Assembly (NCBI GenBank): GCA_938018155.1
Contig: CALIIG010000305.1
Coordinates: 1-14,022, forward strand
Reading direction: 5' to 3'
Length of the DNA stretch: 14,022 nucleotides
DNA from: an uncultured Prevotella sp.
Lineage (GTDB): Bacteria; Bacteroidota; Bacteroidia; Bacteroidales; Bacteroidaceae
This document shows positions 7,501-14,022 of the stretch, one piece after another. Positions within the stretch are counted from its first letter, which is position 1. Each line of letters starts with the position of its first letter. The position numbers were made by a program, and so were the translations under genes. The notes below the pieces were generated by a model that made no database searches, was not told the origin of the DNA, and saw nothing but the letters and a program-made list of their open reading frames with translations.

Positions 7501-9495
7501 TTATTTTTTCGTTGCTCTGATGAAATAAGCGATAAGGCAGATGTATGCAACGAGCGAACAAATCTCTGATAACGGATTTGCCCACCAATCCTTAGCTATT
7601 GACCAATCAACCCCGCCAAACTTCAATAAGGCCGATACAACCCCCATCAATGCGCCGCCGGCAATGAATCCGCTCGCAATGAGCGTACCCCTTTCGCCGC
7701 GTTCTTTGTTTGTCTTTTCGTCTTTGGAACGTGACGTTACAAACCAGTTTACAGCCCCTCCCACAACAAGAGGAACGTTTAACTGCAATGGGATGAACAT
7801 ACCCAAAGAGAATGCAAGGGCCGGGATATGGCAACGGTCTAACACGATGGCTATTGCAGCACCTGTTGCATAAAGCACCCAAGGTGCGCCCACACCGTTC
7901 ATCAGCGGGTCGATTACGGCTGCCATGGCATTGGCCTGTGGGGCAGAAAGACTGTTGCCTGCAAAGCCATAGGTTTTATTCAGCACAATCATCACACCCA
8001 CAACAGTGGCTGCACTGACAATGGTACCGAGGAATTTCCACGTCTCCTGTTTTGCAGGGGTAGTGCCTAACCAGTATCCTATTTTCAGGTCGGTGATGAA
8101 ACTGCCGGCCATTGACAACGCCGTGCATACCACACCACCCATGATAAGCGCGGCAAGCATGCCGGCGGGGCCTTTCAGTCCCACGGCAACCATTACCACA
8201 CTGGCCAGAATAAGCGTCATCAATGTCATGCCCGATACGGGGTTACTGCCTACAATGGCAATGGCATTGGCGGCTACGGTTGTAAACAAAAAGGCAATAA
8301 GTGCTACCAACAATATGCCTACCACGGCAAAAATAAGGTTGCCTTGCATTACGCCAAGCCAGAAGAACCCGAACGTTAACAAAATGGTGATTATACAACC
8401 GATGGCTATTATCCTGAACGAAATGTCACGTTGTGTGCGCTTTACGTTTGTTGTGGCGTTGCTTTTGCCCTTTAATTCTTTGGAGGCAAGCCCGACGGCA
8501 CTTTTGATAATGCCCCAACTCTTGATTATTCCAAGTACTCCGGCCATGGCAATACCGCCTATACCGATGCTGCGTGCATAGGCTTTGAATATGTCTTCAG
8601 GCTGCATGCTGCCTACGGTTGCGGTTATAGAGGGGTCCCACATGTTCAGAACCTGATCGTGAAACAGCAGCGACATGCCCGGAACTATGAGCCACCACAC
8701 GGCAACCGAGCCCAGACAGATATACAAAGCATATCTTAACCCTACGATATAACCGAGGCCAAGGACGGCAGCTCCCGTGTTAACCTTAAACACAAGTTTG
8801 GCTTTGTCGGCAATGTCCTGACCAATACCGGTGAACCTGCTCGTAAAATTCTCGTTCCACCAGCCAAACGTTGAAACAATGAAATCGTAGATACCACCTG
8901 CCAATCCTGCAATCAATAGCGGGCGAGCCTGGTCTCCTCCCCTGGCACCGCTCACAAGAACCTGTGTCGTTGCCGTTGCCTCGGGGAATGGATATTTGCC
9001 GTGCATATCGCTCACAAAATACTTACGGAAGGGTATTAATAAAAGAATGCCCAGCACACCACCCAGTGCCGATGCCAGGAACATGTTGAGAAACGAAGAC
9101 GTTATTTCCGGATACCTGGCCTGAAGAATGTATATTGCAGGCAGCGTAAAGATGGCACCGGCCACAACTGCGCCCGAACAGGCACCTATACTCTGTATAA
9201 TTACGTTTTCACCAAGGGCATTACGGCGATGGGTTGCCGTTGATACACCTACGGCAATAATGGCTATTGGGATAGCCGCTTCGAAAACCTGACCTACCTT
9301 TAGGCCCAGATAGGCTGCTGCTGCTGAGAATATAACTGCCATCAGTATACCCCAGGTTACTGACCATACGTTTACCTCGGGACAGGTTTGGGCGGCTTTC
9401 ATGACAGGCTCATAAGCCTCGCCGTCTTTCAATTCGCGAAAGGCGTTCTCGGGAAGCTCCATCAATTCCTTTGTCGTTTCGTTTGTTTCGTTCAT
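7501..9495 (-). CDS. OPT-family oligopeptide transporter
   Basis: A 664-residue inner-membrane protein of the OPT superfamily, bacterial TIGR00733-like type, likely taking up oligopeptides by coupling to an ion gradient (family knowledge). Visible marks: a short acidic cytoplasmic N-terminus ending in AYEPVMKAAQTCPEVNVWSV, many hydrophobic segments from about residue 45 to the end (such as SVTWGILMAVIFSAAAAYLG), the loop KYPFPEATATTQVL (about 167-180) and GSNPVSGMTLMTLI (about 417-430). A hydrophilic loop with SRSKDEKTNKERGERGT separates the last helices. The frame is open upstream to an ATG at 9585, but I chose the ATG at 9495. MNETNETTKELMEL begins the family-like sequence, the 30 upstream residues look non-coding, and the -7 box at 9553-9560 puts transcription start downstream of 9585. 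A terminator follows at 7432-7478, so it is probably monocistronic. Substrate range cannot be read from the sequence. Confidence 0.92.
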   Translation of the reverse strand: MNETNETTKELMELPENAFRELKDGEAYEPVMKAAQTCPEVNVWSVTWGILMAVIFSAAAAYLGLKVGQVFEAAIPIAIIAVGVSTATHRRNALGENVIIQSIGACSGAVVAGAIFTLPAIYILQARYPEITSSFLNMFLASALGGVLGILLLIPFRKYFVSDMHGKYPFPEATATTQVLVSGARGGDQARPLLIAGLAGGIYDFIVSTFGWWNENFTSRFTGIGQDIADKAKLVFKVNTGAAVLGLGYIVGLRYALYICLGSVAVWWLIVPGMSLLFHDQVLNMWDPSITATVGSMQPEDIFKAYARSIGIGGIAMAGVLGIIKSWGIIKSAVGLASKELKGKSNATTNVKRTQRDISFRIIAIGCIITILLTFGFFWLGVMQGNLIFAVVGILLVALIAFLFTTVAANAIAIVGSNPVSGMTLMTLILASVVMVAVGLKGPAGMLAALIMGGVVCTALSMAGSFITDLKIGYWLGTTPAKQETWKFLGTIVSAATVVGVMIVLNKTYGFAGNSLSAPQANAMAAVIDPLMNGVGAPWVLYATGAAIAIVLDRCHIPALAFSLGMFIPLQLNVPLVVGGAVNWFVTSRSKDEKTNKERGERGTLIASGFIAGGALMGVVSALLKFGGVDWSIAKDWWANPLSEICSLVAYICLIAYFIRATKK

Positions 9496-9552
9496 TTTAT
9501 GGATTGTTGTTGTTTTATTTCTGCAGATAGTCAAATTGTTGCCAATCGTGTG

Positions 9553-9586
9553 CAAAGATAGTAAATAGGAAGCAAAATGCTGCAAA
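9553..9586 (-). promoter_or_regulatory. Bacteroidetes-type promoter of the OPT transporter gene
   Basis: On the minus strand TATCTTTG (9560-9553) matches the -7 consensus TAnnTTTG exactly. TTTG (9586-9583) lies 22 bp upstream, one base longer than the usual 19-21. Transcription start would be near 9546, about 50 nt before the ATG at 9495. This supports 9495 rather than 9585 as the gene start. Confidence 0.62.
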
Positions 9587-9671
9587 AAACGTTCATCTCT
9601 TCATGTATTTGTGGTATAAAAACTACATTAAGACAGCGTAAAGCCTCGTTTGTCAGCCTTTCGGAGTCACT

Positions 9672-9760
9672 GTTCGACGGCCGTCAGCAGCGTTGCTGAC
9701 GGCCGTCACACCCATCGTTCGGCGGCCGTCGTACACGCTGCTGACGGCCGTCGAACGATG
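9672..9760. repeat. Phased cluster of four GACGGCCGTC palindromes in alternating orientation
   Basis: GACGGCCGTC occurs at 9676-9685, 9698-9707 and 9743-9752, with a one-base variant (GGCGGCCGTC) at 9721-9730. Starts are 22, 23 and 22 bp apart. Flanks show orientation: TTCG before copies 1 and 3, its complement CGAA after copy 4; AGCAG after copy 1, CTGCT before copy 4. The order is therefore + - + -. Copies 1 and 2 form a perfect 14-bp hairpin (9676-9689 with 9694-9707). Copies 3 and 4 form an 18-bp hairpin with one G-T pair (9713-9730 with 9743-9760). Copies 1 and 4 also form a perfect 22-bp inverted repeat (9672-9693 with 9735-9756). It may be a REP/BIME-like extragenic repeat or a multi-site operator. 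Confidence 0.8.
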
Positions 9761-9770
9761 AACATATCAT

Positions 9771-9821
9771 AAAAAAACACTTGCACGTAAGCTGCAAAGT
9801 GTTTGCAGATACATGCAAGTG
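9771..9821 (-). terminator. Strong intrinsic terminator of clpB
   Basis: On the minus strand CACTTGCATGTA (9821-9810) pairs with TACGTGCAAGTG (9789-9778) over 12 bp including one T-G pair. A nested 6-bp stem, CTGCAA with TTGCAG, lies inside. The outer stem is followed directly by seven T residues (9777-9771). It begins 34 bp past the clpB stop codon. Confidence 0.88.
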
Positions 9822-9855
9822 CTTGTATTATATAAGGCTGATGACCAGCCGTTTG

Positions 9856-12444
9856 TTAGTTGCGAAAGACGAGTTCGCCGTTTTTGGCGTCAATGGTAAC
9901 AGGCTTTTCGCGCACTACTTCTTCAGTAAGCAGCTTACGGCTTAGCTCATTGAGCACATAATCCTGGATGGCACGCTTAACGGGCCGTGCACCAAACTCG
10001 GGGTCGTAACCCTTGTCAGCTATCCAGCTAATGGCGTCAGGCGTCCACTCTAAAGTAAATCCTTGTGTCTCAAGCATCCTCTTCACATTCTTCATTTGCA
10101 ACGTAACTACTTCGGCAATCTGCTCTTTAGTCAGTGGCAGGAACATGATAATGTCGTCAATTCGGTTCAGGAACTCGGGACGAATGGTCTTTTTCAGCAT
10201 CTCCATCACGTTCTTGCGGGTGTCGTTAATGGTTGCCTCGCGGTTGCTGTCGTTCAGGTTTTGGAATTGCTCCTGAATGTATTGGCTGCCGAGGTTTGAC
10301 GTCATAATGATGATTGTATTCTTAAAATTCACCGTGCGTCCTTTGTTGTCGGTAAGCCTTCCATCGTCCAGGACCTGCAGAAGAATGTTGAATACATCGG
10401 GATGTGCCTTTTCAATTTCATCGAACAATACCACACTGTAGGGCTTGCGACGTACGGCTTCGGTAAGCTGTCCGCCCTCATCGTAGCCCACATACCCCGG
10501 AGGCGCACCGATAAGACGCGATACACTGAACTTCTCCTGATACTCACTCATATCAATTCGCGTCATCATGTTTTCGTCGTTAAACAGGTATTCGGCCAGT
10601 GCTTTGGCTAATTCGGTTTTACCTGTGCCCGTTGTTCCAAGGAAAATAAACGATGCAATGGGGCGTTTGGGGTCCTGAAGGCCGGCCCTGCTGCGGCGTA
10701 CGGCATTGCTGACAGCCTCAATAGCTTCGTCCTGTCCAACAACACGCTTGTGCAATTCTTCTTCAAGATGCAACAGTTTGTCGCGTTCGCTCTGCAACAT
10801 TCTGGTTACGGGTATGCCCGTCCAGCGGCTTACAACCTCGGCAATATCGTCTGCAGTAACCTCCTCGCGAATCATAGCGGTACCGCCTTGCGTTGATTTT
10901 AATTGCTGTTGAATATGGTCAATATCGTCCTTAAGCTGCTTCAGCCTGCCGTATCTAATCTCGGCCACACGACCATAGTTGCCTTCACGTTCAGCCTTAT
11001 CAGCTTCAAACTTCAGGCTTTCTATTTCTTGTTTGTCCTGCTGTATTTTGTTAACGAGGTTGCGTTCAGCCTCCCACTTGGCGCGGAACTGGCGTTCCTG
11101 CTCTTGTAGTTCGGCAATTTGTTTGTCGAGCAACTTAAGTTTATCCTTGTCATTCTCGCGTTTAATGGCCTCGTATTCAATTTGCAACTGTTTCAAGTGA
11201 CGCGTAATTTCATCGAGTTCCTCGGGTACTGAATCGCGCTCCATACGCAGCTTGGCAGCCGCTTCGTCCATTAAGTCGATGGCCTTGTCGGGTAAAAAGC
11301 GGTCGGATATGTAACGTTCTGACAGTTTTACGGCTGCAATGCATGCATCGTCCTGTATACGAACCTTATGATGGTTTTCGTAACGCTCCTTCAATCCGCG
11401 CAGGATGGAGATGGCATCAACCTCATCGGGCTCATCAACCATAACGGTTTGGAAACGGCGTTCAAGTGCCTTGTCCTTTTCAAAATACTTTTGATACTCG
11501 TTCAATGTGGTAGCACCAATGGCCCTTAACTCGCCACGGGCAAGAGCCGGCTTCAATATATTGGCTGCGTCCATGGCACCTTCGCCACCGCCTGCGCCTA
11601 CAAGCGTGTGTATTTCGTCGATGAAAAGGATGATGTTTCCGTCAGAAAGGGTTACCTCTTTAATAACACTTTTAAGACGTTCCTCAAATTCGCCCTTAAA
11701 CTTGGCACCGGCAACCAATGCTCCCATGTCAAGAGAGAAGAGCTGTTTGTCCTTTAAGTTCTCAGGAACATCGCCGCGCACGATGCGCTCGGCAAGGCCT
11801 TCCACGATGGCTGTCTTGCCTGTTCCGGGTTCGCCTATGAGGATAGGGTTGTTCTTTGTGCGGCGTGAGAGAATTTGAAGTACACGCCGAATCTCCTCGT
11901 CGCGGCCTATGACGGGGTCCAGTTTGCCTTTACGCGCATCGTCAACAAGGTTGCGTGCATACTTCGAAAGAGCCTGATAGTTCTCGTCTCCGCTCGCGCT
12001 TTGTACCTTTTGACCCTGACGAAGCTCAGCGATGGCGTGCTCCATTTCCTGCTCATTGCAGCCTGCATCTTTCAAAATACGGCTTACCGGAGAGTTAATC
12101 TGGAGCAAAGCGAGGAGCATGGGTTCAATACTTACAAAGTCGTCACCCAGTTTTTGTGAATCCTCAATGGCGCGTTGCAACACCTCATTACTCGTATTCG
12201 AGAAGTAAGGATGCCCACCTTCCACACGGGGCAGGTGCTGCATCTCCTGCTGTAACAGGCTTTCAATTTGGGTTGCATTGACGCCTAACTTCTGGAAGAT
12301 GAAGTTACTGACGTCGCGTCCTTTCTGTATGATGCCCTGAAGCAGATGTACAGGCTCGATAACTTGCTGGCGGGCCTGCGACGCTAACGTCGCAGCCTCT
12401 TGCACAGCCTCCTGTGCTTTGATAGTAAATTTGTCGAAATTCAT
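9856..12444 (-). CDS. clpB: ATP-dependent protein disaggregase ClpB
   Basis: An 862-residue AAA+ disaggregase that rescues aggregated proteins after heat stress together with DnaK/DnaJ/GrpE; it acts in the cytoplasm as a hexamer (family knowledge). Length matches the usual 855-870. Seen in order: N-terminal Clp_N repeats (1 to about 145); first ATPase domain with Walker A GEPGTGKT (204-211), pore loop KFKG (248-251), Walker B ILFIDEIH (272-279) and arginine finger ALERRF (326-331); a long charged coiled-coil middle domain (about 400-520), which separates ClpB from ClpA/ClpC; second ATPase domain with Walker A GTTGTGKT (603-610), pore loop GYVGYDEGG (650-658), Walker [12 protein letters not shown] (671-681), sensor 1 [15 protein letters not shown] and sensor 2 GARPVKR. 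No IGF/L-type ClpP-binding loop was noticed, as expected for ClpB. The ATG at 12444 has a Shine-Dalgarno-like AAGGA. Three upstream TGTCA repeats may be regulatory, and a strong terminator follows. Confidence 0.98.
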   Translation of the reverse strand: MNFDKFTIKAQEAVQEAATLASQARQQVIEPVHLLQGIIQKGRDVSNFIFQKLGVNATQIESLLQQEMQHLPRVEGGHPYFSNTSNEVLQRAIEDSQKLGDDFVSIEPMLLALLQINSPVSRILKDAGCNEQEMEHAIAELRQGQKVQSASGDENYQALSKYARNLVDDARKGKLDPVIGRDEEIRRVLQILSRRTKNNPILIGEPGTGKTAIVEGLAERIVRGDVPENLKDKQLFSLDMGALVAGAKFKGEFEERLKSVIKEVTLSDGNIILFIDEIHTLVGAGGGEGAMDAANILKPALARGELRAIGATTLNEYQKYFEKDKALERRFQTVMVDEPDEVDAISILRGLKERYENHHKVRIQDDACIAAVKLSERYISDRFLPDKAIDLMDEAAAKLRMERDSVPEELDEITRHLKQLQIEYEAIKRENDKDKLKLLDKQIAELQEQERQFRAKWEAERNLVNKIQQDKQEIESLKFEADKAEREGNYGRVAEIRYGRLKQLKDDIDHIQQQLKSTQGGTAMIREEVTADDIAEVVSRWTGIPVTRMLQSERDKLLHLEEELHKRVVGQDEAIEAVSNAVRRSRAGLQDPKRPIASFIFLGTTGTGKTELAKALAEYLFNDENMMTRIDMSEYQEKFSVSRLIGAPPGYVGYDEGGQLTEAVRRKPYSVVLFDEIEKAHPDVFNILLQVLDDGRLTDNKGRTVNFKNTIIIMTSNLGSQYIQEQFQNLNDSNREATINDTRKNVMEMLKKTIRPEFLNRIDDIIMFLPLTKEQIAEVVTLQMKNVKRMLETQGFTLEWTPDAISWIADKGYDPEFGARPVKRAIQDYVLNELSRKLLTEEVVREKPVTIDAKNGELVFRN

Positions 12445-12453
12445 TATATTATA

Positions 12454-12458
12454 TCCTT
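12454..12458 (-). promoter_or_regulatory. Shine-Dalgarno-like AAGGA before clpB
   Basis: On the minus strand the leader reads AAAGGATATAATATA and then ATG, placing AAGGA 9 nt before the start codon. Such a motif is uncommon in this phylum and none is evident before the other starts here. It supports 12444 as the clpB start. Confidence 0.5.
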
Positions 12459-12523
12459 TATTTATATTCTAATTATGTTATGCATTTATATATATTCAAA
12501 CGATATGCCTGACCGATTACGTA

Positions 12524-12557
12524 TGACAGTTTGGTCTTGCGTGCTGACAAAATGACA
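12524..12557 (-). promoter_or_regulatory. Three TGTCA direct repeats upstream of clpB, possible stress-response site
   Basis: On the clpB coding strand TGTCA occurs at 12557-12553, 12549-12545 and 12528-12524. The first two form TGTCATTTTGTCA, a direct repeat with an 8-bp period. The cluster is 80-113 bp upstream of the clpB start, where a promoter or heat-shock control site would be expected. No CIRCE element (TTAGCACTC-N9-GAGTGCTAA) is present. The regulatory role is inference. Confidence 0.35.
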
Positions 12558-12699
12558 CTATTTAAGAATGGGGGAACTTTTATAAGAGCGTTAAGGAGTT
12601 ATTATTTAGGAGTTAAGGAGTTACAGGAAGTTAAGGAGTTAAGACAAATGTGAGGATTATGTAATATAGATAGTGTGGGGGAGCAGACTTCTGTAAAAC

Positions 12700-12732
12700 A
12701 AAAAAATCGCCCCATTATATAATGGTGGCGAT
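12700..12732 (-). terminator. Intrinsic terminator of ispH
   Basis: ATCGCC (12706-12711) pairs with GGCGAT (12727-12732), and CCATT (12712-12716) with AATGG (12721-12725), with one bulged T at 12726; the centre is an ATTATATAAT palindrome. On the minus strand the stem is followed by TTTTTTTGTTTT. It lies about 150 bp past the ispH stop codon, inside the loop of the 58-bp inverted repeat. Confidence 0.82.
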
Positions 12733-12739
12733 AAATATA

Positions 12740-12759
12740 TTGTCTTAACTCCTTAACTT
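12740..12759. repeat. Third, partial copy of the inner end of the inverted repeat
   Basis: These 20 bases are identical to 12806-12825, the inner end of the right arm, and in the same orientation. Similarity continues weakly (CTTGCGCTAACT against CTTCCTGTAACT). The two copies are offset by 66 bp, which looks like an imperfect tandem duplication. Confidence 0.75.
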
Positions 12760-12879
12760 GCGCTAACTATCGGGTTGCCGTGCTTCAAAAACAACGCTTA
12801 AACTATTGTCTTAACTCCTTAACTTCCTGTAACTCCTTAACTCCTAAATAACAACTCCTTAACTCCTTTAAAAGAGCCT

Positions 12880-13737
12880 TTAATGCCTCAAAATATAATC
12901 ACGACATTCCTCCATCAGCCATTTGGGCGTACTTGTAGCCCCGCAAATACCAACTGTATGAGCATCTTTAAGCCACTTAAATTGAATTTCTTCCGCGCTT
13001 TCTATCTGATGACTATTCGGGTTTACACTTTTACATTCGGCAAAAAGCACCTTTCCGTTGCTGCTTTTCTGACCGCTTACGAAAAGAATAACGTCGTGGC
13101 GGGCCGCAAAATCAGCAATATTGGGCATGCGATTAGCCACTTGCCGGCAGATGGTATCAAAACTTTTGAACGTAGCTTCGGGCGAGATGTGCTGTTGAAT
13201 ATAATCAATGATACGATGAAATTCGTCAAGACTTTTCGTTGTTTGCGAATAAAGATTGATGTCTTTTGAGAAATCGAGCTTCTTCACATCGTCGAATTTC
13301 TCAATAACTATCGCCTTTGACTTTGTCTGTCCAACCAATCCAAGTACCTCGGCATGGCCGTTTTTACCGAATATTACAACTTGTGCTTCCGATCTGTTCT
13401 GATATTGTTTCTTTATCCTTCTTTGCAAAGCGAGCACCACCGGGCACGTAGCGTCTATAATTTCAATATGGTTTCGTTCGGCTATTTCGTATGTCTCGGG
13501 AGGCTCTCCATGTGCCCGAAGCAGCACCTTAACGTTGTGAAGTTTCTTAAATTGTTCATGATCAATGGTGATTAACCCCTGTTGATGCAGACGCTTTACC
13601 TCCATTCCGTTGTGCACTATGTCGCCAAGACAGTATAGTGTATTGCCTGCTGCGAGTTCCTCCTCAGCCTTTTTGATGGCCGTTGTCACACCAAAGCAGA
13701 AGCCGCTGCCGTGATCAATTTCTACTTGTACTTCCAT
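12880..13737 (-). CDS. ispH: 4-hydroxy-3-methylbut-2-enyl diphosphate reductase (IspH/LytB)
   Basis: A 285-residue iron-sulfur enzyme for the last step of the MEP pathway, reducing HMBPP to isopentenyl and dimethylallyl diphosphate in the cytoplasm (family knowledge). The three cluster-binding cysteines are visible: C14 (SGFCFGV), C98 (DATCPVV) and C197 (DTICRQVANR). Substrate-binding positions are also present: H42 (GDIVHN), H76 (RAHGEPP), H128 and E130 (GHAEV), the T166-T167 pair (SQTTKS), and S225 with N227 (KSSNG). GATSTPKWLMEE near the C-terminus is the usual final motif. The length is close to the short form typical of the family. The ATG start gives MEVQVEIDHGSGFCFGV, the expected N-terminus. 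The gene follows a DUF1573-like gene by 59 bp with no clear promoter or terminator between them, so co-transcription is possible. Its own terminator is at 12700-12732. Confidence 0.97.
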   Translation of the reverse strand: MEVQVEIDHGSGFCFGVTTAIKKAEEELAAGNTLYCLGDIVHNGMEVKRLHQQGLITIDHEQFKKLHNVKVLLRAHGEPPETYEIAERNHIEIIDATCPVVLALQRRIKKQYQNRSEAQVVIFGKNGHAEVLGLVGQTKSKAIVIEKFDDVKKLDFSKDINLYSQTTKSLDEFHRIIDYIQQHISPEATFKSFDTICRQVANRMPNIADFAARHDVILFVSGQKSSNGKVLFAECKSVNPNSHQIESAEEIQFKWLKDAHTVGICGATSTPKWLMEECRDYILRH

Positions 13738-13796
13738 TTCTGTATACCTGACAAAAGTTGGACCAATGGTTAGCCATCATTTTAATGATAACCTTA

Positions 13797-14022
13797 TTAA
13801 GGTTTTACATTGACATTAATTACTACTTTGGCGTTGTCGGGGTCGTTGGTGATCATTAAAATGCGTGGTTGTTGCTTTACTTTCTTTAGTTCTTCCGCTT
13901 CGGCTGTTATTTTGAGGCGGGTAGATTCTCCCGGTTTTAATTCAGTTTTAGCGAGCGAAACCTCGAGTCCGGTGGTAAACATTTGCAACGAAAGTATTGC
14001 CAACGTGCCGTTTCCCTTGTTG
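13797..14022 (-). CDS. DUF1573-like protein, C-terminal fragment
   Basis: The frame is open to the window edge on the minus strand, so only the last 74 or so residues are seen, ending at the TAA at 13797-13799. The visible sequence begins NKGNGTLAILSLQMFTTGLE and continues through SLAKTELKPGESTRLKITAE to MITNDPDNAKVVINVNVKP. The TTG at 14003 is an internal Leu codon, because the beta-strand pattern continues upstream. The pattern (N-x-G-x-x-L, K-x-x-LKPGE, TNDP, final NV) is that of DUF1573 / immunoglobulin-like 'anchor D' domains found on exported Bacteroidetes proteins. Function is unknown; a periplasmic or surface location is expected from the family, but the signal peptide is outside the window. 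Confidence 0.7.
   Translation of the reverse strand, partial: NKGNGTLAILSLQMFTTGLEVSLAKTELKPGESTRLKITAEAEELKKVKQQPRILMITNDPDNAKVVINVNVKP

Larger units (their letters stand above)
9496..9855. other. Gene-free stretch between clpB and the transporter
   Basis: This 360-bp gap holds, in order of minus-strand transcription, the clpB terminator (9771-9821), a phased array of GC-rich palindromes (9672-9760), an unremarkable segment (9587-9671), the transporter promoter (9553-9586) and a leader of about 50 nt. No small gene is supported. Confidence 0.75.
12590..12863. repeat. 58-bp near-perfect inverted repeat of TTAAGGAG-type units around the ispH terminator
   Basis: The left arm (12590-12647) is the reverse complement of the right arm (12806-12863) at 57 of 58 positions; the difference is one A/G at 12601. 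Each arm contains several copies of GTTAAGGAGTT or close variants, separated by ATTATTTAG and ACAGGA. The 158-bp loop contains the ispH terminator and another partial copy. The hexamer AAGAGC directly abuts the left arm (12584-12589) and recurs 8 bp beyond the right arm (12872-12877). That could be a chance match or a relic of insertion. There is no transposase, so the element could be a MITE-like or locally amplified repeat. Confidence 0.85.
12445..12879. other. Gene-free stretch between ispH and clpB
   Basis: This 435-bp gap carries most of the window's non-coding structure: a 58-bp inverted repeat (12590-12647 and 12806-12863) with the ispH terminator (12700-12732) and a third partial repeat (12740-12759) in its loop, then TGTCA repeats (12524-12557) and the clpB leader. 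No coding region is supported. A -7-like TATCGTTTG (minus strand, 12505-12497) has one base too many between TA and TTTG and no TTTG at the right distance, so no clpB promoter is called. Confidence 0.75.

Noticed and set aside
7394..7588. 64-codon minus-strand frame overlapping the transporter's 3' end
   Set aside because: It overlaps the last transporter codons in another frame and runs through the terminator hairpin at 7432-7478, so it is very unlikely to be translated.
8006..8581. 191-codon open frame on the plus strand
   Set aside because: It is fully antisense to the OPT transporter. It lacks promoter and ribosome-site support, and its hydrophobic composition is what the complement of a membrane-protein gene gives.
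9672..9760. CRISPR-like regular spacing of a repeated GC-rich sequence
   Set aside because: The repeat is only 10 bp, the spacers are 12-13 bp and themselves partly repeated in inverted form, orientation alternates, and no cas gene is present.
11507..11878. 123-codon open frame on the plus strand
   Set aside because: It is antisense to the first ATPase domain of clpB, whose motifs are intact; its own composition (Ser/Pro/Arg-rich) matches no family I know.
12584..12877. AAGAGC as a target-site duplication proving transposition
   Set aside because: Only six bases match, the right copy is 8 bp away from the arm end, and no transposase or second element copy is available to support it.

Overview
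The window looks like a stretch of a Bacteroidales chromosome, most likely Prevotella or a close relative. Three things point there: two long secreted proteins built from cleaved-adhesin ('choice-of-anchor J') domains that end in the short YNLSG...KG tail common in Prevotella; upstream motifs of the Bacteroidetes type (TTTG, about 20 bp, TAnnTTTG); and mostly absent Shine-Dalgarno sequences. The genus is inferred; no rRNA or marker comparison was possible.

Layout, left to right. The 3' part of a plus-strand gene (1-896) encodes a DEDDh (DnaQ-type) exonuclease region followed by UvrD/Rep helicase motifs V and VI. A hairpin (897-949) lies between it and the convergent minus-strand genes; every other gene in the window is on the minus strand. 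Read in the direction of transcription (high to low coordinates) these are: the 3' end of a DUF1573-like gene (14022-13797), ispH/lytB (13737-12880), clpB (12444-9856), an OPT-family oligopeptide transporter (9495-7501), a 1108-residue secreted multi-J-domain protein (7149-3823) and an 859-residue secreted two-J-domain protein (3568-989).

Most minus-strand genes appear to be separate transcription units. Hairpins that look like intrinsic terminators follow ispH, clpB, the transporter and the 1108-residue protein. Bacteroidetes-type promoters can be read before the transporter and the 1108-residue protein. ispH (isoprenoid precursor synthesis), clpB (protein disaggregation) and the transporter are housekeeping or nutritional genes with no obvious joint pathway. 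The two secreted proteins are related in architecture and probably surface-exposed or released.

The least ordinary material is between genes. One is a cluster of four near-identical GC-rich palindromic decamers, phased 22-23 bp apart in alternating orientation, between clpB and the transporter. Another is a 58-bp near-perfect inverted repeat made of TTAAGGAG-type units; it brackets the ispH terminator between ispH and clpB. I found no CRISPR array, tRNA, rRNA, transposase, phage or defence locus, and no clear new multi-gene system.
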